Positions 39,261 to 49,415 of a stretch of 64,000 nucleotides of DNA are shown here, one piece after another. Origin of the DNA: an uncultured Polaribacter sp. (GTDB taxonomy: Bacteria; Bacteroidota; Bacteroidia; Flavobacteriales; Flavobacteriaceae); the NCBI GenBank assembly GCA_913020555.1, contig CAJWAC010000003.1:1-64000 (forward strand). The letters run 5' to 3'. Numbering within the stretch: position 1 is the stretch's first letter; each line of letters begins with the position of its first letter. The translations under genes were made by a program, and so were the position numbers. Under the pieces are notes generated by a model. That model was not told the origin of the DNA, searched no databases, and worked only from the letters and a program-made list of their open reading frames with translations.

Positions 39261-41114
39261 TTACTTTCTTTCTAAAAAATCTTGATAAGACTTTTGTGTA
39301 ATCGCTTTACCTAGAGAGTCTAAATTAGAAGTTATTCCTTCATTTAATATTGGCTTTTTACCAATGTAATCGTAAACAAAAGAACCATTTTTGTTTAAAG
39401 TTCCGTAGCCTTTATTAAAAGTATAATGTGCATATTGCTTATTTGAAGAATTAAAAATATTTTTACCCAAAACAAAATCTTTTTTATCTCCACCCAACAA
39501 ATCTAATAATGTAAATGAAAAATCTACCTGACTAGAAAACATGGAAACTTCTTTCATACTAGTATTTACAGCTCCACCCAACCACAACATAGGAATTCTG
39601 AATTTTTTAGGAGAAAAAATTGGTCCTTGGTGTTTAGGAGAACTATGTCCATGATCGGCCATAATTACAATTAAAGTATTTTGATACCAGTCTTTCTTTT
39701 TTGCAGATTTTATAAAGTCTCCAATTACCTGATCTGTATAATGGTGCGCACTTCTAAATTTATTATCTTCAGTATCTTTTCCAAAAACGTACTCTCCTTT
39801 TATTTCATAGGGTTCATGGCTAGTTAATGTTAATGCAATTGTAAAGAAAGGTTCTTTTTTGTTTTTGGATAAGTCTTTTTCCAAACGTTTCATAAAAACA
39901 TCATCGTATGCACCCCATTTTGAATTCCAATCTTTTTTATCAAAATCACTTCCATCTACAAAGTTGTTGATTCCAGCATTTCGTAAATATGTATTCATAT
40001 TTCCAAAATTTAAATCACCTCCATAATAAAAAGAAGTTTTATAACCTAGTTGCTCCATTTTTTTTGGTAGCATTGGTAAACTTCTAGTTTTATTTGGCAT
40101 GCGCATTATTCTTTTTACGGGTGGTGAATAATATCCACTTAAAATAGCAGGAATAGCTTTGTCTGTTCTATCTCCATTTCCATAAAAATTTGTAAATAAT
40201 ATTCCTTCTTTCGATAATTCATTTAAGTTTGGTGTAACATTTGGTTCCCCTCCTAAAGAACCTACTATTTTAGCAGGTAAACTTTCCCAAATTATTAATA
40301 ATATATTTGGTTTTTTTATAGTTAAAACAGAATCTATATGAGTTTCTAAAAGTTCATTTCTTGTTTTATTGATAACATTAGTAGCAGTTTTATCATTAAA
40401 ATAAATATATGGATTTTTACCATCAGTTTTGTGTGTCAGAGCATTAAAGAAGTTCCAAATAAAATTGATAGCAGCGTGATTCGCAAACATTTTATCAGAA
40501 AAATATACATTACTTTGGTTTACTGGTATAGTTTGAAAACCACCTCTTACAGGAATTATTAATGCTGCTGTAATGAGCAGAAAAAGAGGGATTTCTAACC
40601 AAGTTCCTTTATTTATTTTATATAGCTTTTTTTGATAAAATTTATGGAATATTTTAATGAAACCATAAGAAACCATGAGCCAGCCCAAAATTCCGCCAAC
40701 TAATTGAAAAGTTGAAGTCGAGGCAATCATCAATTCTGGTGTATTTAAGTATGTAAGTAAAGAAGTGTCTAAACGAACTCCCCAAGCTTGGTATAAACCA
40801 GCGTCAATAAATAATAATATTGAGATACATAAAATAACGATAAAAGTATACCATTTTATAATTTTTAAAATTCTTTTAGGATTAAGAAATATTGAAAATA
40901 TAATTAGTAAAAAAGGTATAGTAGATAAATACCCGGAAAAAGCAATATCTAATTGTAACCCGTATAAGAATGTCTTGACAGTTGTTAATAAACCAATTTC
41001 TTGCGCTTTGTCAAAATAATATAAAACGAAAAATAAACGAGCAAAAAGAAAATAGATAATCCAGAATAAAAAGTATTTTATATTAAACAGAAGTCTGTTT
41101 TTTAATGTATTCAT
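39261..41114 (-). CDS. LTA synthase-like sulfatase-domain membrane protein
   Basis: N-terminal TM block; KPNILLIIWESLPAKIVGSLGGEPNVTPNLNELSKEGILFTNFYGNGDRTDKAIPAILSGY, MADHGHSSPKHQGP. Confidence 0.9.
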   Translation of the reverse strand: MNTLKNRLLFNIKYFLFWIIYFLFARLFFVLYYFDKAQEIGLLTTVKTFLYGLQLDIAFSGYLSTIPFLLIIFSIFLNPKRILKIIKWYTFIVILCISILLFIDAGLYQAWGVRLDTSLLTYLNTPELMIASTSTFQLVGGILGWLMVSYGFIKIFHKFYQKKLYKINKGTWLEIPLFLLITAALIIPVRGGFQTIPVNQSNVYFSDKMFANHAAINFIWNFFNALTHKTDGKNPYIYFNDKTATNVINKTRNELLETHIDSVLTIKKPNILLIIWESLPAKIVGSLGGEPNVTPNLNELSKEGILFTNFYGNGDRTDKAIPAILSGYYSPPVKRIMRMPNKTRSLPMLPKKMEQLGYKTSFYYGGDLNFGNMNTYLRNAGINNFVDGSDFDKKDWNSKWGAYDDVFMKRLEKDLSKNKKEPFFTIALTLTSHEPYEIKGEYVFGKDTEDNKFRSAHHYTDQVIGDFIKSAKKKDWYQNTLIVIMADHGHSSPKHQGPIFSPKKFRIPMLWLGGAVNTSMKEVSMFSSQVDFSFTLLDLLGGDKKDFVLGKNIFNSSNKQYAHYTFNKGYGTLNKNGSFVYDYIGKKPILNEGITSNLDSLGKAITQKSYQDFLERK

Positions 41115-41116
41115 GC

Positions 41117-42142
41117 TTACTCTATTACTTTTAAACGTGCTTTTGCAGTTACAGAAACATCAGAAAAAGTATGATTTAGATACTTTAAATAGCCGGTTAT
41201 AGCTATCATTGCAGCATTATCTGTAGTGTATTCAAATTTAGGAATGTAAGTTGTCCATCCAAAATGTTTTTCTGCCAGTTGTAATCTTTCTCTAATTGCA
41301 GAGTTTGCAGAAACTCCACCAGCAATCGCAATTTGTTTTATGCCAGTTTTCTTTACAGCATTTTTTAATTTTGCCATCAAAATCTCTACTATTGTATACT
41401 GTATAGATGCACAGATATCATTTAAATTTTCCTCGATAAAGTCAGGGTTTAACCGCACTTTTTTTTGAATAAAGTATAAAATCCCGGTTTTTAATCCACT
41501 AAAACTAAAATCTAAATCACCTACTTTTGGTTGGGTAAATTTATATGCTTTTGGGTTACCTAATTGCGCATATTTATCTATTAAAGGTCCTCCAGGATAA
41601 GGTAATCCTAAAATCTTGGCAGATTTATCAAAAGCTTCGCCTACAGCATCATCAATAGTTTCGCCTAATACTTTCATTTCAAAATGGTTAGTAACCTTTA
41701 CAATTTGTGTATGTCCTCCGCTAATTGTGAGACAAATAAAAGGGAAATTTGGTTTTTTACTATCTTCATCATCAATAAAATGAGCTAAAATATGCGCTTG
41801 CATATGATTTACATCTATCAAGGGAATTTCTAATCCCAAAGCTAAAGATTTTGCAAAAGAAGTACCCACTAATAAAGAACCCATTAGTCCTGGACCACGA
41901 GTAAATGCAACAGCAGATAATTGATTTTTGGTAACCTTGGCTTGCGCTAAAGCTTGCTGAACAACAGGTAAAATATTTTGTTGATGAGCCCTTGAAGCTA
42001 ATTCTGGAACTACACCTCCATATTTTGAATGTACTTCTTGATTCGCGATAACATTACTTAATACTTTTCCGTTATATATTACAGAAGCGCTAGTATCATC
42101 GCAAGAAGATTCAATACCTAAAATGTAAATGGGTTTTTGCAT
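41117..42142 (-). CDS. tsaD: tRNA N6-adenosine threonylcarbamoyltransferase TsaD
   Basis: ILGIESSCDDTSASVI, VVPELASRAHQQNILPV, NHMQAHILAHF, ISGGHTQIV. Confidence 0.98.
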   Translation of the reverse strand: MQKPIYILGIESSCDDTSASVIYNGKVLSNVIANQEVHSKYGGVVPELASRAHQQNILPVVQQALAQAKVTKNQLSAVAFTRGPGLMGSLLVGTSFAKSLALGLEIPLIDVNHMQAHILAHFIDDEDSKKPNFPFICLTISGGHTQIVKVTNHFEMKVLGETIDDAVGEAFDKSAKILGLPYPGGPLIDKYAQLGNPKAYKFTQPKVGDLDFSFSGLKTGILYFIQKKVRLNPDFIEENLNDICASIQYTIVEILMAKLKNAVKKTGIKQIAIAGGVSANSAIRERLQLAEKHFGWTTYIPKFEYTTDNAAMIAITGYLKYLNHTFSDVSVTAKARLKVIE

Positions 42143-42221
42143 GGATAAAAAAAGTAATACAAAAGTAAGTATAAATATTTCTAGGTTTCTATTTTTTAAG
42201 AATAGAAATTTAATAGTTTGT

Positions 42222-42229
42222 TAAATTTG
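42222..42229 (+). promoter_or_regulatory. Candidate -7 box (TAAATTTG) upstream of tamB
   Basis: Matches TAnnTTTG in the divergent tsaD/tamB intergenic region. Confidence 0.35.
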
Positions 42230-42340
42230 AACGTTCTTTGTAATAATAAGCAATATTTTCTATTGTATTATTGAATCTATTTAAATATTATTCTTATCAA
42301 ACAAGCTAGAAAAAAAATACTAAAATGGTTTGGGTACATT

Positions 42341-45300
42341 GTGCTTTTATTTTTGTTGCTTAGTATTTTACTTTCAGTTTCTGCAGTGCAAACTAAAATT
42401 GGTAATTATGTTACTAGTAAAATTAACAATGATTTTGGTACGAATTTAACAATAGAAAAAGTAGATTTCTCTCTTTTAGGAAGTGTAGAATTAAAAGGAA
42501 TTGAAATTAGAGATCATCATAAAGATACTTTAATTTTTGTAGAGAAATTAAGGACTTCTGTCCTCAACGCAAAAAGAATTTTAAATAATAAAGTTAATTT
42601 AAAAAATATTTATTTAGAAGGTGCATCCTTTTTTATGAAAAAATATAAAGGTGAAGAAAATGATAATCTAGCTATTTTTATAGATTCATTTGATGATGGC
42701 TTACCTAAAGACTCTCTTGCTACCCCTTTTGTTTTAAAAACCTCTAATGTTTATGTAACAAACTTAAATTATAGAATTACAAACGCAAATAATAAAGACT
42801 CGGTTAATTATGAAGTTAAAAATGCAGGAGGTAATCTGCAAGATTTATCAATTGTAGGACCAAATTTTTCATCAAAAATAAGAGGTTTACATTTCATAGA
42901 TAAATATGGCTTAAAAGTAACAAATTTAACCACAGATTTCACCTATACTAAAACCGGAATGCATTTTGTAAAAACAAATTTGCAAACACAAAAAACAGAC
43001 CTAAAAGCAGATATTCACTTTACTTACAACAGAGAAGATTTATCAGACTTTAATAATAAAACCCAAATTAAAGCAAATTTTGATAAAAGTAAAGTTGCTA
43101 TAGAAGATATAAAGAAATTTTATAATGAATTGAGTGGTAATGATATTTTAACCTTGCAAGGTGATTTTACGGGAAAACTTAATAATTTTGAGTTTAAAAA
43201 ACTGAATTTATCTTCAAAAAAGGGCCTAAATATAAAAGGAGATTTGTTTTTTGTAAATTCAGTAAATACAGAAAGAGGTTTCATTTTTGAAGGAGATTTA
43301 GATAATATATCAGCAAATTATAAAAAGTTAAGAATTGTTTTGCCTAATGTTTTGGGTAAAAATTTGCCATCAGAATTTGATAAACTTGGAAATTTTGCTT
43401 TAAAAGGATATATAAAAATTACTCCTGAGCAAATTCAGGCAGATGTGGAGTTAAAATCAGAAATAGGCTCAGCTATTTCAAATTTATCAATCTTAAATAT
43501 AGATGATATAGACTTTGCTACTTATGATGGTGAAATAAAATTTGACAATTTTGATATTGGTGAGTTTTTTAATAATCCAATATTTGGAAAACTTTCTTTA
43601 ACTGGTGATGTAGACGGAAGTGGTTTTAAATTAGACAATATAGATACTTCTTTTGATGGAGACATTTCAAGATTAGATTTTAAAAATTATTCATACACTA
43701 ACATTTCTGCCAAAGGTCAATATCAAAATAATAAGTTTGACGGTGAATTAAAAATAAAAGACAAGAACTTTAATATGAATTTTAGTGGTCTAGCAGATCT
43801 ATCATCTAAAATTAATAAGTTCGATTTTAAGACTGAGATTGCATATTTAAATTTAAAAGAAACTAATCTTTTTGTTAGAGATAGCATCTCAAATTTAAAA
43901 GGCATCATTGAATTAGATATAGAAGGAAATACTTTTGACGATATCTTGGGAAATGCTACGTTTAAAGACGTTTTTTATACAAATCAAAAAGATGAATTTC
44001 GTTTTAAAGAATTTAAAATATCCTCATCCATAAAAGATAGTATCAAAAGAATTGATTTAATTTCAGAAGATATTGCAAAAGGCCATTTAACAGGTAACTT
44101 TATATTTTCAGAAGTTTCAAAAGTAGCACAAAATGCTTTAGGTAGCATGTATACAAATTATAAACCTTTTAAAGTAGTTTCAAATCAATTTTTAGATTTT
44201 AATTTTACCATTTATAATCAGATTGTAAATGTATTTTTTCCTGATATTTATATTGATGACAATACAAAAGTTAAAGGCAAAATTATATCAAATAAAGAGC
44301 AGTTAAAACTAACCTTATCCTCCCCCAAAATGGATATTTACGGGAACGAATTAAAAGAAATCTTATTACGTACCGATACGCAAAATTCTTTTTATAATTC
44401 TTATTTAACGGCATCCGAAGTCAATACGAAATACTACAAAGTTTCTAAGTTTAACTTAATAAATAAGACAGAAAATGATACCCTGTATTTTAAATCTGAA
44501 TTTGATGGAGGGCTAAATAATGATGAAAACTTTAATTTAGACTTTTACTACACAATAAACAAAGACGAAAAATCTGTTTTAGGTTTTGAAAAATCAACAT
44601 TTGTTTTAAAAGATACGGCTTGGGATATCAATCCAGACGATACAAATACAGATAAAATAGTATTCGATTTAAAAAGTAATGATTTTAATTTTAGTCAATT
44701 TAAATTAGTATCAGGAAATCAAGAAATTAAATTTAAAGGAAATTTGAAAGGAGAATCAGAGAAAAATTTATCAGCTGATTTTAAAGATGTTAGTTTACAA
44801 AGTTTTTTGCCAGAAATTGATAGTTTATCTCTAAAAGGAAATGTTTCAGGAAGGCTACATTTTCTTCAAAAAGATAAAATATACAGGCCAGAGGCAGCTT
44901 TAATCATAAAAGATTTTGAGGTCAATAATTTTGAGCAAGGAGAAATGGCTATTAATATTATTGGAGATAATTCCTACGAAAAGTTCAATGTAGATTTATC
45001 AATCAAAAATGAAAGAGTTAAAAGTATTGGTGCAAAAGGAGTTTTAGATTTTACAAATATCAGGCCGTTAATAGATTTAGAAGTCCTCTTAGAAGATTAT
45101 AATTTACAAGCTTTTAGCCCTTTAGGTCAGGATATTATTTCATCTTTAAGAGGCGCTGTTACAGGTAATTTTTATTTAAGAGGTTTTTTGAGAAATCCAG
45201 ATATGGAAGGTACTTTAACGCTTAAAAATGCAGGTTTAAAATTTCCGTATTTAAATGTAGATTACGATTTTGATGGAAATTCTACAATTTCTTTAGATCA

Positions 45301-46750
45301 GCAATCTTTTATTTTAGAGGATATTAATCTTGTAGATACAAAACACAATTCTAGGGGTAAGTTTGTAGGAAGTATTACGCATCAAAATTTTGAAAAGTGG
45401 TTTTTAGATTTAAAGATAATCACAGATAACTTGTTAGTTTTAGATACAGAAAACACAGATGAAGCATTGTATTATGGAACTGCTTTTATGGATGGCTCTG
45501 CCTCAATAACTGGTTTAACAGATCAATTAACCATAAATGTTAACGCAAAAACAAATCCTAATACAACTTTTGTAGTGCCTCTAAAAGATGTTGAAACTGT
45601 AGATAATTATAGTTTAATTCATTTTAAAACTGATGAAATAGATACTAAAGAAAGGCAGAGAGAACTCGCAGAAGAAGCTATAAAAGGTTTAGATTTAAAT
45701 ATTGATTTAGAAGTAACCAAAGATGCAAAGGCACAGGTTGTTATTGATGAAGAAAATGGTAGTCAATTGCAAGGTAGAGGTTCGGGAAATCTTCAAATAC
45801 GAATCAATACAAGGGGTAAATTTGATATGTTTGGAGATTATACCATAGATAATGGAGTTTATGATTTTAAGTATAAAGGAATTATAAATAAACCTTTTAT
45901 TATTCAAAAAGGCGGTACGGTTTCGTGGGCTGGTAATCCATATGAAGCTAATTTAGATGTAACAGCCATTTATAAAGCAAAGGCTAACCCAGGGGTTTTA
46001 TTACAAAATTTTAATACGAACCGCCGTGAAGAGATTGATTTAGTTACAAGAATTACAGGAAGCTTATTTAATTCCAAACAAGAATTGGATATTCAGTTAA
46101 CAAATGTTGACCCTTCTATTGCAAGCGAATTAGAATTTGTATTGAATGATAATAATGTAAACGAGAAAACCACTCAATTTATATCACTACTAGCTTTTAA
46201 TACTTTTAGAAACCCAGACAGAGTTAGTTTTGATGTAAATAATACATTGGCTGGCACAGCATCAAGTGCAATAGCAGGTGCCTTCTCAAGTTTACTGAAT
46301 AATCCAGATAGTAAATTTCAATTAGGCTTGGATTATCAACAAGGACAAGATAATGACGTTGATCGTTTAAATATTGATAATCAAGTAGATTTATCTTTAA
46401 GTACACAGTTAAATGATTGGGTAATTATTAACAGTAAAGTGGGGGTTCCTGTAGGTTCTGAAACACAATCAAGTGTAATAGGTGAAGTTAAAATTGAGGT
46501 AATCTTAAATAAAGAAGGAAATTTTAGAGGTACAATTTTTAATAGGCAAAACGAAATACAATATTCACAACAAGAGGAAGGTTATACGCAAGGAGTTGGA
46601 TTGTCGTATCAAGTAAATTTTAATACATTATCAGAATTATTTTCTAAAATTAGGTCTAAAAAAAAATCTAGTAGAAAGAAAAATACCCTAATTAAAAAAG
46701 ATACACTTCTAATAAAAAGAGATAGTATAATGAATTTTGAAGGTAATTAA
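42341..46750 (+). CDS. tamB: TamB-like translocation/assembly module protein (start uncertain; may begin near 42287)
   Basis: N-terminal signal anchor; AsmA/TamB-like repeats; C-terminal DUF490-like GNLQIRINTRGKFDMFGDYTIDNGVYDFKYKGIINKPFIIQKGGTVSWAGNPYEANLDVTAIYKA. Confidence 0.9.
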   Translation: MLLFLLLSILLSVSAVQTKIGNYVTSKINNDFGTNLTIEKVDFSLLGSVELKGIEIRDHHKDTLIFVEKLRTSVLNAKRILNNKVNLKNIYLEGASFFMKKYKGEENDNLAIFIDSFDDGLPKDSLATPFVLKTSNVYVTNLNYRITNANNKDSVNYEVKNAGGNLQDLSIVGPNFSSKIRGLHFIDKYGLKVTNLTTDFTYTKTGMHFVKTNLQTQKTDLKADIHFTYNREDLSDFNNKTQIKANFDKSKVAIEDIKKFYNELSGNDILTLQGDFTGKLNNFEFKKLNLSSKKGLNIKGDLFFVNSVNTERGFIFEGDLDNISANYKKLRIVLPNVLGKNLPSEFDKLGNFALKGYIKITPEQIQADVELKSEIGSAISNLSILNIDDIDFATYDGEIKFDNFDIGEFFNNPIFGKLSLTGDVDGSGFKLDNIDTSFDGDISRLDFKNYSYTNISAKGQYQNNKFDGELKIKDKNFNMNFSGLADLSSKINKFDFKTEIAYLNLKETNLFVRDSISNLKGIIELDIEGNTFDDILGNATFKDVFYTNQKDEFRFKEFKISSSIKDSIKRIDLISEDIAKGHLTGNFIFSEVSKVAQNALGSMYTNYKPFKVVSNQFLDFNFTIYNQIVNVFFPDIYIDDNTKVKGKIISNKEQLKLTLSSPKMDIYGNELKEILLRTDTQNSFYNSYLTASEVNTKYYKVSKFNLINKTENDTLYFKSEFDGGLNNDENFNLDFYYTINKDEKSVLGFEKSTFVLKDTAWDINPDDTNTDKIVFDLKSNDFNFSQFKLVSGNQEIKFKGNLKGESEKNLSADFKDVSLQSFLPEIDSLSLKGNVSGRLHFLQKDKIYRPEAALIIKDFEVNNFEQGEMAINIIGDNSYEKFNVDLSIKNERVKSIGAKGVLDFTNIRPLIDLEVLLEDYNLQAFSPLGQDIISSLRGAVTGNFYLRGFLRNPDMEGTLTLKNAGLKFPYLNVDYDFDGNSTISLDQQSFILEDINLVDTKHNSRGKFVGSITHQNFEKWFLDLKIITDNLLVLDTENTDEALYYGTAFMDGSASITGLTDQLTINVNAKTNPNTTFVVPLKDVETVDNYSLIHFKTDEIDTKERQRELAEEAIKGLDLNIDLEVTKDAKAQVVIDEENGSQLQGRGSGNLQIRINTRGKFDMFGDYTIDNGVYDFKYKGIINKPFIIQKGGTVSWAGNPYEANLDVTAIYKAKANPGVLLQNFNTNRREEIDLVTRITGSLFNSKQELDIQLTNVDPSIASELEFVLNDNNVNEKTTQFISLLAFNTFRNPDRVSFDVNNTLAGTASSAIAGAFSSLLNNPDSKFQLGLDYQQGQDNDVDRLNIDNQVDLSLSTQLNDWVIINSKVGVPVGSETQSSVIGEVKIEVILNKEGNFRGTIFNRQNEIQYSQQEEGYTQGVGLSYQVNFNTLSELFSKIRSKKKSSRKKNTLIKKDTLLIKRDSIMNFEGN

Positions 46751-46920
46751 ATTTGATATCACTAAAGAATTAACTCTTACACGATATCAAGCTTAAACGC
46801 AAACGTTTTCGAATATTTTTAGCTGTCAATCCTCTATACCATTGGTGTTTTTGGTCTATAACGATTTCGTAGTTTTTTTATTTTTAGTGAGCAAAAAGAA
46901 GTAATTTTACAAAATATAAC

Positions 46921-47904
46921 ATGAAAAAAATTAAGAAAATAGGAGTTATGACTTCTGGAGGAGATTCTCCTGGAATGAATGCAGCAATTAGATCTGTGGT
47001 AAGAACTTGTGCTTTTTACGAGATAGAATGTGTAGGTATTTACAGAGGTTATGAAGGAATGATAGAAGGTGATTTTACAAATCTAGATGCTAGAAGTGTA
47101 AAAGGCATCATCAATAAAGGAGGTACCTTTTTAAAATCTGCAAGGTCACATGAGTTCAGAACAAAAGAAGGAAGACAAAAAGCTTACAATGCTTTAAAGT
47201 CTGCAGATATTGATGGTATAGTAACTATTGGTGGAGATGGAACTTTTACAGGTGCTTTAATATTTAATGAAGAGTTCGGTTTTCCAGTAATGGGAATTCC
47301 AGGAACTATTGATAACGATATTTTTGGTACATCACATACGCTAGGCTATGACACAGCCTTAAATACCGTTGTTGAAGTAATTGATAAAATTAGAGATACC
47401 GCTTCATCCCATAATCGTTTATTCTTTATAGAAGTTATGGGTAGAGATGCAGGTCATATTGCATTGAATGTTGGAGTAGGGGCAGGTGCAGAGGAAATAT
47501 TAATTCCGGAAGAAGATTTAGGTTTGGAAAGATTGGTGGATTCTTTAAAAAGAAGTAAACAATCCGGTAAATCTTCGAGTATTGTTGTTGTAGCAGAAGG
47601 AGATAAAACAGGTAAAAATGTTTTTGAACTGAAGGATTACGTTAATGAAAACATGCCTGAATATGACGTGAGAGTATCAGTGTTAGGTCATCTACAAAGA
47701 GGGGGTTCTCCGTCTTGTTTTGACAGAGTTTTGGCAAGTAGAATGGGAGTAAGAGCAGTAGAAGATTTAATCAATGGAAATTCTAACTATATGGTTGGCC
47801 TTATAAACGATAAAATTGCAGTTACTCCTTTAGAGCAGGCTGTAAAGGGAAAGTCAGAAATAAATCAAGAATTAATACGTGTGTCAGATATAATGACTAC
47901 ATAA
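46921..47904 (+). CDS. pfkA: ATP-dependent 6-phosphofructokinase
   Basis: GVMTSGGDSPGMNAAIRSVVR, IGGDGTFTGA, GIPGTIDNDIFGTSHTLGYDTA. Confidence 0.98.
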   Translation: MKKIKKIGVMTSGGDSPGMNAAIRSVVRTCAFYEIECVGIYRGYEGMIEGDFTNLDARSVKGIINKGGTFLKSARSHEFRTKEGRQKAYNALKSADIDGIVTIGGDGTFTGALIFNEEFGFPVMGIPGTIDNDIFGTSHTLGYDTALNTVVEVIDKIRDTASSHNRLFFIEVMGRDAGHIALNVGVGAGAEEILIPEEDLGLERLVDSLKRSKQSGKSSSIVVVAEGDKTGKNVFELKDYVNENMPEYDVRVSVLGHLQRGGSPSCFDRVLASRMGVRAVEDLINGNSNYMVGLINDKIAVTPLEQAVKGKSEINQELIRVSDIMTT

Positions 47905-47920
47905 AAATTAAATTAAGTAA

Positions 47921-48922
<1,002 letters not shown>

Positions 48923-48941
48923 TGAGAATAATTAAAATATA

Positions 48942-48978
48942 AAAAAGCCTGATAGATTTAAATTCTATTAGGCTTTTT
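48942..48978. terminator. Bidirectional terminator between gap and the RidA gene
   Basis: AAAAAGCCTGATAGA...TCTATTAGGCTTTTT. Confidence 0.85.
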
Positions 48979-49000
48979 AGTTTTGCATAAAATTAAAAAC

Positions 49001-49381
49001 TTATTTCATTGCAATCATGCTAATTTCTACATTTACAAATTTTGGTAAGTTTGCAACCTCTACAGTTTCTCTTGCAGGAGCCATTTCTTCATTAAAATAA
49101 GATCCGTAAACGGTATTAATTTTTGCAAACTGATTCATATCAGCAATAAAAATAGAACTTTTTATAACGTTTTCAAAGGTCATATCAGCAGCTTTTAGTA
49201 CTTCCTTCATATTTTCCATAACTTGCTTAGTTTCTTCTTCAATAGAATCTAGAACTAATTTACCATTAATAGGATTTATTGCTATTTGGCCAGAAGTATA
49301 AAGTGTATTTCCACTTAAGATTGCCTGATTGTATGGCCCAATTGGAGCAGGAGCCTTAGATGTTGTTATTATTTTTTTCAT
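49001..49381 (-). CDS. RidA (YjgF/UK114) family protein
   Basis: APAPIGPYNQAILSGNTLYTSGQIAINP...APARETVEVANLPKFVNVEISMIA. Confidence 0.95.
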   Translation of the reverse strand: MKKIITTSKAPAPIGPYNQAILSGNTLYTSGQIAINPINGKLVLDSIEEETKQVMENMKEVLKAADMTFENVIKSSIFIADMNQFAKINTVYGSYFNEEMAPARETVEVANLPKFVNVEISMIAMK

Positions 49382-49415
49382 TATTTTGATATTATATGAA
49401 ACACTAAATCTTAAA

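Noticed and set aside
39261-41114. LTA-synthase-like protein taken as evidence of lipoteichoic acid
   Set aside because: Sulfatase/phosphoglycerol-transferase family proteins are common in Gram-negative Bacteroidota; no LTA pathway implied.
46751-46920. Intergenic region before pfkA with imperfect inverted motifs (GATATC twice, TATACCA/TGGTCTATA)
   Set aside because: Motifs too short and imperfect to support a specific regulatory element.
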